This document shows, one piece after another, positions 22,901-33,455 of a DNA stretch of 64,000 nucleotides. Made by a program: the position numbers and the translations under genes. Under the pieces are notes generated by a model that was given only the letters and a program-made list of their open reading frames with translations, did no database searches and was not told the DNA's origin. How positions within the stretch are numbered: the first letter of the stretch is position 1; each line of letters opens with the position of its first letter. This DNA is from Takakia lepidozioides (Eukaryota; Streptophyta; Takakiopsida; Takakiales; Takakiaceae): positions 85,974,756-86,038,755 of the forward strand of contig CM060731.1 in NCBI GenBank assembly GCA_030704615.1, written 5' to 3'.

Positions 22901-24533
22901 CTCCAATGACATTTGGGGAGGGGAAACAATCGAAATATTCAGGTCCTTCAAAGTTTGATCCAGCACAATGACGGCGCGCTTTTCGAGCTGCAAATAGTAT
23001 ATTTGTCAGAATTGCAAAAGAGATAGTCATCACATACTTGAAGAGAAGAAAACAGCATGTTCGAATACACACCTGACTCCAAAATGTAGCCTTGTGGAGC
23101 CAGTTATCAAACACCAAATCACTGATTCCTCCACCTTTGTGCCAGGCTGTATGGTGCTCTTTGGGAACTGATTCAAGTCCTTTACTGTTTGATCTGAGTT
23201 CCATATCTCCAGCCACCTTATTTTTGTTTGTGGGTCGACCATCGATATGGCCAGCCGGTGTAATTTCTCCTGCTGCATCTCCGGATGCACATACTTGTCA
23301 TAGTGTGTTTTGATCTGCTGAAGGAACTCAGGACCAAGTCCAGGATCTACTATTCTAAGCTGCTTTCCGAAGGCTGACATCAATTTGGTTCTTCGCATTT
23401 CAAACTCCTTCTTTATTGCAGCTTCCACGCCCTTTGATGTCCTTAGTTCTTCTGGTGTAGTGCGGTAATATTCGGATTTTCCCTTCTCAGCTGCCTCTGC
23501 CAGTTCTTGCTGCATTCATTCAAGTAGTGATTAGCTCCGAAGGGACTACAAACATATATTCGAAAAGTAAACAGAGTACAGACTCGGGCTTACCGCATAC
23601 ATGTACTCCAGAAACGCCTCTCGTGTCAAAGAATACCAAGTGCCTACAGCTCTTCCTGTTTCGCACTTCTTGATGATATTGGGTGGTAGTACTGTCCGAA
23701 AATCATCCAGCTTCATCAGACCAATCCTCTGAATTCGGAATAGTGTGTGAACCAAGCTTGTTGTCACATGCGATTTCTCTGTCAATCTGCAAAAACATTG
23801 GAAACATTGCATTCCTTAACACTGTTTTTTGAGAATTAATAAGACACTACAGAGGGAATGAAATCTCCTGGATGACTTACTTGTTCACGTCGTGCATAGC
23901 TGTAAGAAGCCTAGCGATGTCGTTTCCAGGATCCAAAACCATTGCCTCCACAGCAACATGCTTGTCTTTGTCTTTCGAATGGTGTTTCTGAATGTATCCC
24001 ATCCATGCCAGCAATCGGTGGTTGCCGTCCCAGACATAGAACATGTGGTTGCAGAATTGCTGGGTGTTCTTTCCCATCATGAGGCCCAGCTCGAACTCCT
24101 CATTGGCATCTTTCCAGCACTCATCCCAGTTATCACTGATCTCTGGAGACACTAATGTGCTTTTCCCATTTATATCCGTCAGTGACACATAAAAAACTTG
24201 TGCACCAAGTCTATATCCATGCACAAAATCACTCTCCAATTTTGTTATGTCATGGGAAAGAGGTGGACGCACAACAGGCATTGATATCATCCGGCACAGA
24301 GGTATGTCCAGACGCCCTCCAGATACGAGCATGTCCCTTATAACCTCCTGAGAGTTTACCTTCTGGAATGACATGAGTTCTTTCACCTTGTCAAGGTAGT
24401 GCACTTCGGATTCATCTGCTTCATCTGTATTCTCTGAGCTTTTTGCGGACTCGTCCCCATCTCCAGATCCTTTCCCCTCTGATCCTGTAGGCTTCGACCT
24501 CACAGTTTTCTGCACGATGCCATTCAGTTCTGA
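19942..24533 (-). CDS. Family X: ParB-like domain plus amino-methyltransferase-like fold, copy B
   Basis: Eight exons are visible: 24533-23881, 23786-23594, 23509-23073, 22987-22761, 21815-21164, 21050-20712, 20516-20231 and 20135-19942, all with GT-AG introns. Exon 1 carries Trp-Asp-Gly-Asn-His-Arg-Leu-Leu-Ala (about 24040), the signature of ParB/sulfiredoxin-like domains. Exon 5 has the family core Asp-Cys-x-Trp-Tyr and a Lys/Glu-rich linker. Exon 6 has Asp-Ile-Val-Ile-Leu-Asp-Ile-Pro-Asp-Gly in the place of the DPPY motif. Exon 7 has Lys-Ser-Pro-Ala-Phe-Met before Val-Val-Asp-Leu-Ser-Val-Ser-Thr-Gly, and exon 8 continues with Gly-Ala-Thr and Leu-Phe-Gly-Met-Glu-Gly-Asp. That order matches beta-class (N4/N6) DNA methyltransferases, which place motif I last. 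ParB-methylase fusions are known in phages and bacteria. A frame change near 23161-23175 breaks exon 3, and the true start is not found; the 5' end may be lost at the PPR junction near 24885. Enzyme activity is doubtful because the catalytic motif differs. Confidence 0.65.
21816..22760 (-). repeat. Hairpin array filling intron 4 of family X copy B
   Basis: Seven inverted repeats of the type GAATGTCGTCAACGACATTC lie at 21958-21977, 22061-22086, 22223-22246, 22329-22354, 22425-22448, 22536-22558 and 22656-22677, about 95-161 bp apart. Two are perfect 11-bp arms around TCAA (22061 and 22329); in others one arm reads GCCATTC. The sequence between them differs. The intron is 945 bp, while the other introns of this gene are 84-195 bp. 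Confidence 0.9.
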
Positions 24534-24550
24534 CTGAGTGATTTGCAAAT

Positions 24551-24860
24551 AGTGAATGGCGGTAACGACCATCACTCTGTCTCAAAGAAACTCACCATGA
24601 ATGGTGTGAAAGAATTCAGCACAATCTACACAAGCAAAGCTGATACTGCCGTATTCAAAACAAAAGCGAGAGCGATAGCGAACGGCGTTAACGACGGCGT
24701 TGTGTAATGACATACATGTGCAACTGATTGGCGGCAACGACAATCAGTGTAGTTTAGGGCGGATAGTAAGTGCAGACTCTCTCTTCAAACACATAGGTAC
24801 ATAAATCTCATGAGGAGAATCGAATGGCGTTAACGACGCTCGCAATTCAGTAGTTCCTGC
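24551..24860 (-). repeat. Related hairpins upstream of copy B
   Basis: Palindromes with the core GGCGNTAACGACG occur at 24551-24576, about 24679-24705, 24724-24747 and about 24820-24855. They resemble the intron hairpins (core TCGTCAACGAC) and probably lie in a 5' intron or leader of the gene. Confidence 0.65.
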
Positions 24861-24889
24861 TAAAGAAGGGAAGAGGAAGGACTCCTTGA

Positions 24890-25640
24890 AAGGCAATCAG
24901 ACGGGATGGAGGCTTTGGAGATCTAGGAGCAAATGTTGCGCGAAGGGGCGAAGCCCAACCACATCACATTTGTTTGTGTTTGCAATGCGTGTGCAAGCCT
25001 GGGAGCTCTGGAAAAGGGGAAAGAGGTCCGTGGTGACATCGTCAAAGCTGGAATTGTACCAGATGTCATTCTGAACACTGCCCTGGCGGACAGGTATGCC
25101 AAATGTGGGTGCATTGTCAGACCTGCAATTGTACAAAATGTCATTCAGAACAATACCCTTGTGTACATGTACGAAGGGAGTATTCGACAGTATGGATGAA
25201 CGAGATGTTGTGTCATGGAGTGCGATGATTGCAGGATATGCACAGCAAGGGTGCGCGATGGAGGCTTTGGAGATCTAGGAGCAAATGTTGCGCGAAGGGG
25301 TGAAGCCCAACCACATCACATTTGTTTGTGTTTGCAATGTGTGTGCAAGCCTGGGAGCTCTGGAAAAGAGGTTCGTGGTGACATCGTCAAAGCTGGAATT
25401 GTACCAGATGTCATTCTGAACACTGCCCTGGCGGACAGGTATGCCAAATGTGGGTGCATTGTCAGACCTGCAATTGTACAAAATGTCATTCAGAACGATA
25501 CCCTTGTGTACATGTATGAAGGGAGTGTTCGACAGTATGGCTGAACGAGATGTTGTGTCGTGGAGTGCGATGATTGCAGGATATGCATAGCAAGGGTGCG
25601 GGATGGAGGCTTTGGAGATCTAGGAGCAAATGTTGCGCGA
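24890..25640 (+). repeat. PPR-derived satellite, two 352-bp units
   Basis: Two tandem units (start-to-start 352 bp) match the long array at 38160-43070 but on the opposite strand. Each has the fixed GATCTAG stop where intact PPR copies have the Glu-Thr-Tyr-Glu-Gln-Met segment. Confidence 0.85.
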
Positions 25641-26879
25641 AGGGGTGAAGCCCAACCACATCACATTTGTTTGTGTTTGCAATGCGTGTGCAAGCCTGGG
25701 AGCTCTAAAAAAGGGGGAAGAGGTTCGTGGTGACATTGTCAAAGTTGGAATTGTACCTGATGTCATCCTGATCACTGCCCTGGTGGACATGTATGCCACA
25801 TGTGGGTGCATTAAGGATGCGAAGGGAGTTAATTTCAACACCAAGGCTGAACGAGATGTGGTGTCGTGGAACACGATGCTTGCAGGGGCATGGGATGGAG
25901 GCTTTGGAGACCTATGAGCAAATGATGGGGGAAGGGGTGAAGCCACATCATGTTTGTGCGCGTTTGCAGTTCGTGTGCAAGCCTGGCAGCCCTGGAAAAG
26001 AGCAAAGAGGTGCATGGTTGCATCGCCAAAGCTGCTGGAATTGTACCAGATGTGATTCTGAACAATACCCTCGTGGACATGTATGCCAAATGTGGGTGCA
26101 TCAAGGATGCGGATGAAGTGTTCAACAGTATGGCTGAATGAGATTTGGTGTCATGGAATGCCATGCTAGCAGGATATGCACAGCAGGGGCGCGGGATGGA
26201 GGCCTTGGAGACCTATGAGCAAATGATGGGTAAGGGGTGAAGTCCGACCAGATCACGTTTGTGTGCGTTTGCAATGCTTGTGCAAGCCTGGCAACCCTGG
26301 AAAATGGCAAAGGATGCATGGTGACATCATCAAAGCTGGAATTGTACCAAATGTCATTATGGACACTGCCCTGGTTGACATGTATGCGAAATGTGGGTGT
26401 ATTGAGGATGCAAAGGGAGTATTTGACAATGTGGCTGAATGAAATGTGGTGTCGTGGAATCCGATGATCGCAGGATATGCCCAGCATGGTTGTCATACGG
26501 AGGTCCTGCAACTATTTGAAGGAATGCAAAAGAATGGCTTGAAGCTGGACAGTATCATCTTTATATGTGTTCTCTCTGCATGCAGCCACATTGGCCTACT
26601 GAATGAAGGAAGATGCTACTTCGATTCCCTGAGTCAACATCATGGTGTCACCCTGCCAGTAAATCACTTTGGCTGCATGGTGGACCTTCTAGACGTGCGG
26701 GACAACTACATGAGGCAAGGTACGTGATTAATAAAATGCAAATCAATTTAGATGTTGTGGTGTGGAAGGCCTTGCTTGGTGCCTGCAGAATCCATGGCAA
26801 TGTGGAGATGGCTGAATGTGTGGCAACATCTATCCTCAAGTGGGATGAACAGGATGCCGTGACTTATGTGTTGCTATAA
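25641..26879 (+). pseudogene. PPR protein pseudogene (PLS type with E domain)
   Basis: PPR motifs run in several frames: repeated Val-Lys-Pro-x-His-Ile-Thr-Phe-Val-Cys-Val-Cys-Asn-Ala-Cys, Gly-Ile-Val-Pro-Asp-Val-Ile-Leu and Met-Tyr-Ala-Lys-Cys-Gly. The end (26446-26879) has the usual Ile-Ala-Gly-Tyr-Ala-Gln-His-Gly motif, Ala-Cys-Ser-His-x-Gly-Leu and the E-domain part with Trp-Lys-Ala-Leu-Leu-Gly-Ala-Cys. Frame breaks occur near 25900, 26140, 26240, 26440 and 26700. PLS-type PPR proteins bind organelle RNA and direct C-to-U editing. No DYW domain follows and the sequence goes directly into the shared 3' flank. Dead copy. Confidence 0.85.
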
Positions 26880-27078
26880 TTCTGGGTTTGGGTGGTGGAG
26901 CTTCTCCAAAGCTTGAAGATGGAAGTGAATACAAATTTTAATGAGCTTGATGAGAGGGGCAGTCCTTTGCACAAGTTTGTTCAGCATCTTAAATTTGGAC
27001 ATGTTTGTTTGTTTCTCGTGGTGTGGCTTTGGATGGAGCCCTTGATGAACTTGCATGAAGCCTGTGCCTACAATGAGG
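26880..27078 (+). repeat. PPR 3'-flank repeat (copy at 51920-52115)
   Basis: About 200 bp starting TCTGGGTTTGGGTGGTGGAG are nearly the same after both PPR pseudogenes. The likeness stops at about 27078, where the gypsy-type element begins. Confidence 0.85.
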
Positions 27079-29513
27079 TGCCATAGCCAATAGCTGTCCA
27101 ATGGTAATCTCAGCTTTGGTCTGGCATATTACTTCAGTCAGAGTCCCTTCATTACCCTGCACTTGTGAAGCTTCTTTCTTCACTTCATCTTCACCATCTT
27201 CATCTTCTCTATCAGAGTCCGAAGAATCTGCCATAGGGATATCAATATTCTTCTGCATTTCCCTTATGGTATCAGCCACTTCCCTGTGCAGTTCTTTCTC
27301 ATCTCTCCAAGCCTCATCATCTTCAGGCACATCACTGCCATCTTCATTATCATCTTCTTCCTCATCCACTAGAGGTATTAATTTAGCTTTGCTTCTGGTC
27401 ACTATCATTGTACTTACTTCTGGTACAAAACATGGCCTAACCATGTGAGCTGCCACCACTGGGCCCTCATTCACAGGAGCTCTCATCTCATTTTGGTGTC
27501 TGATCCAGAATGGACAGGCTGCTTTGCGATGTCCTGCCTGATTACAATAGTAACACAGTTCTTCACCATTGGGTCCTCGCCCTTGGTCTGCTCTAGAATT
27601 ATTTCTATAATCCTGATTACGTGGCTGGTAATTCCCCCTTGGATTACCCTGGTAGTTGCCTTGGTAATTCCCTCTTGGATTACATCTCCCTGCCATACCA
27701 TTGTTATAACTACCAGACCTACCATAGTGGTCTTGATCATTATTTCTTCTTGGCTAGGGCTGCACTTAATGCACCCTTACTTGCTTAGATTCCCTTGCAG
27801 CTGTCCTTCTGTTGTAATAACAATTCTTAGTAGAATGGTTATCCATTTTACAGATAGTACAGTGTTTCTCCTTCATGTGGCACTCAGCTGTGGTATGGCC
27901 TTCATTCTGACATTTTGCACACCATACCCCATTTCTCCAATGTGTTGCAGCCTCTGTGGCATACTTTTTCAATATTTCCTCCAGCCTCTTTTCGTAGTTA
28001 TCCCTCTTCAACTTCTCCTTCTTCTTACTTTTCCTCTTGAGCTCTTTCTCTTCTTCTTCATCTGACTCATCTTCAGAGTCCTCTTCATCCCTTTTATCTC
28101 TCCTGAGCATTCCCAATTGCTCAATTCTGTTGGCTGTTTCAAATGCCTCTTCCACTGTATTATGGGGTAGCATATCCACTTTCTTTTGTAATTCAGGTCT
28201 TAATCCACTCACAAACCAGGTCTTTTGTAACCCTGGTGCTGGCACAGCAGCCAACTTTTTCATCATCAACTCCATCTTTTCCATGTACTCTTCAACAATT
28301 GCATGCTTCTTTTGCTTTAACTGTTGTAAACTCCCATACACTTCATCCTCAGTTTTGCTTGTCCTAAACCTGTTTCGGAATGGTGTACTAAGGCCATTCC
28401 AGGTTAGGAAATGATTATCAGGAAATCTTGCATACCATTCACTTGCTTTCTTGATAAGTGAACAAGGAAATAGTCCCATCTTGGCATCATCGCCATTCTC
28501 ATTGTTCACAATACACATGTGCTCAAATTGGCTGATGTGTACATCAGGATCCCCTTTTCCTGCATATATTGGAAAAGGTGGTTTTGCCCGTGTTGGAGGT
28601 ACCGCCATCTGTGGCCCTACACCCTGCCCACTGACAGGTGCTGGTCCTCTTGTTGGTGCTGGTCCTTGAGGACCTACTGTTGTGTTGGTGGCACTCCCAC
28701 CAGGTGTTGGCCCCTGAGCACTCCCTGCTACTGGCCCCACTGTATTCTCAGTATCCCCAGCTCCAGTTGCACTACTTCCCACACTCCCTGTCCCCCCAGA
28801 GCCAGATCCAAGCTGCCCGCCTGATCCCCTTGAGCCGACACCTTCGTTGGCCTGTGATCCAAGTGCTCCACTTGATCTAGGTCCAACAGGTTGGGATGTC
28901 CTGGTTGTAGTCTCAACCTCAACTGTTGGGTCTACTTCTTCATACTCTTCATCTTCCAAATTCTTCTCTCTGTTTTCATCTTCCAAGTTCTTCTCTTGGT
29001 TTTCCTCTTTCTATGATTGTGTGCTTAGAATGTATGGTGGACAACGATGTATGTTGTGGTATGATGCTTAGGTGCACAACACCCCTCATGTAACTCAACT
29101 GGAGTGGTGTTAGAGTGTCTGAACTCTTTGTTGGCTCTGCCACATCCTCCTCTCCTTCTTTGTCTTGTGATTCAGAAACTGGAGTTCCTGCTTTTGGTGT
29201 CCCATGCCAACTCTGATCAAAGATTTCTGTCAAATCTTTAATCCAGGGATGTACCTCAGATCTCTCCCCCTCATGGCTGATCTTCCACCTGTACCAAATC
29301 CCTTAATCTTTCTTGTAAAGAATAAGAAGGAGTGGCATCCAACTCTGGTTCTTCCGGTATGGGTGATGTACTCTCCGGTCTTAATGGTGTGAGAGGTCCA
29401 GATGATTCCCCTATGTCTATTCCTCTCTCCCAAAGATAGGGATAATTAGCTTTCAAATAACTTTCTCTCTTCGCTGAATCACTGTGGAGTCTAGCTTCTC
29501 TTTCATCACTCAT
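27079..29513 (-). pseudogene. Gypsy-type retrotransposon gag, 3'-truncated
   Basis: Read on the minus strand, 29513-28990 encodes an acidic leader, 28986-27766 a gag protein and 27696-27081 its continuation. The gag core has Pro-Ile-Tyr-Ala-Gly-Lys-Gly-Asp-Pro-Asp, Trp-Tyr-Ala-Arg-Phe-Pro-Asp and Leu-Lys-Gln-Lys-Lys, then a charged coil, then two zinc knuckles (Cys-Ala-Lys-Cys-x4-His-x4-Cys and Cys-Thr-Ile-Cys-x4-His-x4-Cys). After a frame change near 27740 a third knuckle follows (Cys-Tyr-Tyr-Cys-x4-His-x4-Cys), then an acidic stretch and Ile-Thr-Ile-Gly-Gln-Leu-Leu, which usually leads into the protease. The frame is cut there at the junction with the PPR flank; protease, RT and integrase are absent. 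Confidence 0.8.
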
Positions 29514-30285
29514 GTCCCATGTCTTTCATATCTTTAATGAGGCAATAACCAAAACTCTCTTCTGTAGTACCTCTCGTATATGCCTGGGTTTCTTTCAAGC
29601 TTCAATGCACCCTTGGCTATACTAGAAGTCTTCGTTACTATATAGCCATATGGCAAACATGTCTGAAAAGCTGTAAGTTTGATCCACAGGATATCCTTAG
29701 GAATCCAATTCTTTACCAGTACCAATTCTTCATGCATATGAGTATAAACATTCACTTTCCGTTCCTCCCAGCCTTCAAACTCCACTCGTTTAATGGATAG
29801 CTACGCTATCACATAAACCAGTGTTAGTAACCAACTTGCTCTCCCTCTACAGGCCACTTGATAAATCTTTATCACTCCTTTCTCCAGACCCCACTCAGGA
29901 TCAGCATCATGCACTCTCTTAAGAATGTTTTCTTTGCAACCGTCTGGCAATTCCAGGAATCTCTGAAAGAATTGCTTGGACAATCTTTCTTTCTCAGTTC
30001 CACAGGGAATTTGATTCATATCAAATTCCTTAATTCTCCAACCACCATGATCCCACCAGATGCCTGTCACATCTGGTTGTTCTTGACCCAGTTCCCCAGT
30101 ATGGTCGCCAAATGTTGAGCGGCTTTTACTCACCCATCCCTTTGCTATCCGAGGTGGGAACTCCAAGATAGAAGAGTTGGATATCTCTAAGCACTCAGCC
30201 CGCTCAGAACAATCAGTCATGTCCTACAGCTTGTGTATCATGGAAGTGCTTCATGTTTGTATTCCTTCTTGCCTTCATGTCAGCA
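29230..30285 (-). repeat. Left arm of a 1.05-kb inverted repeat
   Basis: This stretch is repeated in reverse orientation at about 31090-32150. The arms agree over almost the full length at high identity by eye, with small indels, and include the ORF1 and leader of the gypsy-type element. Confidence 0.85.
29534..30220 (-). CDS. Extra ORF upstream of gag (ORF1-like), broken copy
   Basis: Two frames (30220-29801 and 29785-29534) encode a protein of about 220 residues with Trp-Trp-Asp-His-Gly-Gly-Trp, a Cys-Lys-Glu-Asn helix, Val-Ala-Cys-Arg-Gly-Arg-Ala-Ser-Trp-Leu and an end Tyr-Arg-Arg-Glu-Phe-Trp-Leu-Leu-Pro. The copy at 31298-31843 is open throughout, so this one has a break near 29795. Some plant gypsy elements (Ogre/Tat type) have an extra ORF before gag; the function is unknown and I do not recognise the domain. 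Confidence 0.55.
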
Positions 30286-31089
30286 AATTACTTTACTGTT
30301 TATATTTAAGCATCAGATTGCTTCAGCAATCTATCAGGTTCCAATCACTCATCCATTCATTCCACAACTTCACTCCGGTCTCTCTACACAGTGTGAGTGT
30401 ATCGAATATGTATCAGATTAAGTTCTATCAAGTATCAGGCCGAAGCCATGGTGTCCCAAGTCTGCTCTACAGTATATCTCTACAGCTTGCATGGATCAAG
30501 CACCAACAGATCGTGTCTCCTCCTCCACTGCGCTCTTCCTTCCTCAGCTCCAAATCATTCTCTCTCCCTCAAGGCCAAGTCCTGATGCCACAAGTGTCCT
30601 CTCCGAAGTGTCCCCTCCATGTTGCTGCTCTGCCTAATCTATCTGCAAGCTATTCTAACCGCCTAACTAACTAACTGTCACCCAAGAAATAAGCACGGAT
30701 GTTGTTCCCACACAGTCGTTCCCTGCCAATGATAATCGTTCCCTATGTATGCTGTGACGGGCTGTGCCAAGCTGTGACTGTGCCGAACTGTGACTGGCTG
30801 TGTCGGACTGTGACTGGCTGTGTAAAGCTGTATCGGCCTGTGACTGGTTGTGATAGACTGTGATAGGCTGTGTAAGGCTGTGTCCGGCTGTGACAAGCTG
30901 TGTCCGGTTGTGATAGACTGTGATAGGCTGTGTACGACTGTGACTAAGTGTGTAAGCCTGCCTGACACCCCTAAGGCCTCTGTTGGTCTAAGTCTACCAT
31001 CCGGTAAGTCTGCACAAAAATTAAGGGTACCCCACAGAACTCGTAAAACTGTCTAAGTCCCAGACAACCCTCTAACAATAACTTACTAA
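30286..31089. other. Spacer of the inverted repeat with 10-bp minisatellite
   Basis: About 800 bp without a gene, possibly LTR or leader sequence of one of the two facing elements. At about 30758-30960 some 20 units of a 10-bp minisatellite (consensus CTGTGACTGG with variants) occur; ORFs across it are by-products. Confidence 0.6.
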
Positions 31090-32150
31090 CATGAAGGCAA
31101 GAAGGAATACAAACATGAAGCACTTCCATGATACACTAGCTGTAGGTCATGACTGATTGTTTTGAGCGGGCTGAGTGCTTAGAGATATCCAACTCTTCTA
31201 TCTTGGAGTTCCCGCCTCGGATAGCGAAGGGATGGGTGAGTAAAGCCGCTCGACATTTGGCAACCATACTGGGGAACTGAGTCGAGAACAACCAGATGTG
31301 ATAGGCATCTGGTGGGATCATGGTGGATGGAGAATCAAAGAATTTGATGTGAATCAAATTCCCTGTGGAACTGAGAAAGAAAGATTGTCCAAACAATTCT
31401 TTCAGAGGTTCTTGGAATTGCCAGACAGATGCAAAGAAAACATTCTTAAGAGAGTGCATGATGTTGATCCTAAGTGGGGTCTGGAGAAAGGAGTGGTAAA
31501 GATTTATCAAGTGGCCTGTAGAGGAAGAGCAAGTTGGTTATCAACACTGGTTTATGTGATAGCATTGTTATCCATTAAACGAGTGAAGTTTGAAGGCTGG
31601 GAGGAACGGAAAGTGAATGTTTACACTCATATGCATGAAGAACTTGTACTGGTAAAGAATTGGATTCCTAAGGATATCCTATGGATCAAACTTACACCAA
31701 GAACAGCTTTCCAGACATGCTTGCCATATGGTTATATGGTAACGGAGACTTCTAGTATAGCCAAGGGTGCATTAAAGCTTGAAAGAAATCCCGACATATA
31801 CGAGAGATACTACAGAAGAGAGTTTTGGTTATTGCCTCATTAAAGATATGAAAGACATGGGACATGAGTGATGAAAGAGAAGCTAGACTCCATAGATATT
31901 CAGGGAAAAGGGAAAGTTATTTGAAAGCTAATTATCCATATCTTTGGGAGAGAGGAATAGACATAGGGGAATCATCTGGACCTCTCACACCATTAAGACC
32001 AGAGAGTACATCACCCATACCAGAGGAACCAGAGTTGGATGCCACTCCTTCTTATTCTTTACAAGAAATATTAAGGGATTTGGTACAGGAAGAAGATCAG
32101 CCACGAGGGGAGAGATCTGAGGTACATCCCCGGATTAAAGATTTGACAAA
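31090..32150 (+). repeat. Right arm of the inverted repeat
   Basis: Reverse-complement partner of 29230-30285. The similarity ends at 32150-32157, just before a sequence starting TGTGAAAAAGAAGGGCATAA that is similar to one at 62943. Confidence 0.85.
31298..31843 (+). CDS. ORF1-like protein of the facing retroelement
   Basis: An uninterrupted frame of 181 codons is nearly the same protein as that encoded at 29534-30220. It starts inside the likely full product: the left-arm frame has about 50 more N-terminal residues, and here these are put out of frame near 31260-31290. The protein is rich in Trp, Lys and Glu and has no recognised domain. It being kept in both arms suggests a real element protein. 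Confidence 0.5.
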   Translation: MIGIWWDHGGWRIKEFDVNQIPCGTEKERLSKQFFQRFLELPDRCKENILKRVHDVDPKWGLEKGVVKIYQVACRGRASWLSTLVYVIALLSIKRVKFEGWEERKVNVYTHMHEELVLVKNWIPKDILWIKLTPRTAFQTCLPYGYMVTETSSIAKGALKLERNPDIYERYYRREFWLLPH

Positions 32151-32157
32151 AATGTAG
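31864..32157 (+). CDS. Truncated gag leader of the facing retroelement
   Basis: 97 codons match the acidic N-terminal gag leader at 29513-29230 (start Met-Ser-Asp-Glu-Arg-Glu-Ala-Arg; a Tyr-Leu-Trp-Glu-Arg-Gly-Ile-Asp-Ile-Gly segment). It stops at 32157 where an LTR-like sequence starts, so the rest of gag and all of pol are missing: a deletion derivative. Confidence 0.55.
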   Translation: MSDEREARLHRYSGKRESYLKANYPYLWERGIDIGESSGPLTPLRPESTSPIPEEPELDATPSYSLQEILRDLVQEEDQPRGERSEVHPRIKDLTKM

Positions 32158-32842
32158 TGTGAAAAAGAAGGGCATAAAGGTAAAGCTTGCTAGCCTAAGA
32201 CACAAGCCCTTAATCAGTGACTCTACCATTCATGATCAGAGACCAGATGCCCTCATCCACGCCGCAGCGGAAGAGAAGACATGGATGGGACTGGGAAGTT
32301 TCTCCCTTTCATGACTTGGTACATCTAAGTAGGGTTTGCATGCACCAATAAGGTTGGTGTGATAATTTTAGTCTTACAAACAGATCACTATCAAGGTGAA
32401 TACACAGCCTATGAAGTGATTCCCTTTAAGCTGTACATACTGAACTTCCTCCAGAATGATAGCACTATGATGTGAGAAGACAACATGGATATACCACAAT
32501 GTACAGACATAGGTAATTCCTGCCTCTCATGGTTTTTCTTTTATCTCACAAGTGACCCTCCCTTCATTTTTCCTTTTCTTCCAAAACAAAGACCCTCTTC
32601 ATTCTGATGCTTGCAGAAGCAATCAGTTTGTCAGGCAGTGGATACAAAACACCCCTTAACTGTATCTACATTTTTCCAAGCACCACATCTGCATTCAGCC
32701 TTTAAGCAACGGATTTCCAAAACTGAGCCCTCTCATTCTAACTATCAAAATGCATGGACAGTATCAGTCATGCAACCCTTAAGTGCTGCAGCTACACTCA
32801 ATAATTTGCAGGAGTTCTATCATTCAGCACTCTATTGTGCAA
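32158..32842 (+). other. LTR-like sequence, right border unknown
   Basis: It starts TGTGAAAAAGAAGGGCATAA, directly after the truncated gag leader, and shares this start and a CACGCCGCAGCGGAAGAGAA-type block (near 32258-32280) with 62943-63140. I infer a 3' LTR, but no matching 5' LTR or end was found. Confidence 0.4.
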
Positions 32843-33010
32843 CGACGCAATGGCGTGAGCATTGCGCGTGAGCGCGCGAGCGTACGCTCACGCAGGAGTG
32901 ACGTGGCGTGAGCCTGCACACACGCTGATGTGGCGTGAGCGTCATGTCAGCATGCTGATGTGGCGGTAAATGATGACATGGCACTGTCCGTCATCTGCCA
33001 CGTCACCATT
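32843..33010. repeat. GC-rich GCGTGAGC repeat cluster
   Basis: GCGTGAGC or its complement GCTCACGC recurs at least five times, with GTACGCTCACGC facing GCGTGAGCGCGCGAGC, followed by several GATGTGGC and GACGTGGC units. It looks like a subterminal region or a binding-site cluster; no transposon end is recognised. Confidence 0.5.
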
Positions 33011-33455
33011 AACATGCGCCGCCTATAACCGTGGATGGTCCTATGACCGTGGAATTAATGCAGGGAATCTTGCCTAAATAGAATCAAGACGAGCATTGAG
33101 GCCTACAATTGCAGCATCCAACAGTGTGCAATTACAAATGCTTGTTTCACTTTTACAATTACGAGGACGACAAAATATCCTCACAAAGTGTGCGCCATAA
33201 AGGCTGCCACGGGACCTCCTCCCTCCTCAAATAACAATGAGAGTTAGGATCATCTTCAAAAGATGATTGTAGTGCATAGCGACAGCAAGACATGTAGACT
33301 TCAAACGGTGCAATGACAAATGTGCACTACCTAAAAGTTGTCACTCAGAGCTGACTCCGTATAGTTGGAGGCCATATCATTGCACAGCCGACGAATTGAT
33401 GTGAATTACACATTTCAAATCATGGTCATCCACATACCGCATTACATAGTTCATG

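Noticed and set aside
19942-24533. Bacterial or phage contamination as the source of the ParB/methylase-like gene
   Set aside because: It has seven GT-AG introns, a diverged intron-bearing paralogue in the same window and plant transposons on both sides.
30678-30968. Ser/His/Thr-rich repeat protein on the minus strand
   Set aside because: It is the 10-bp minisatellite read as protein.
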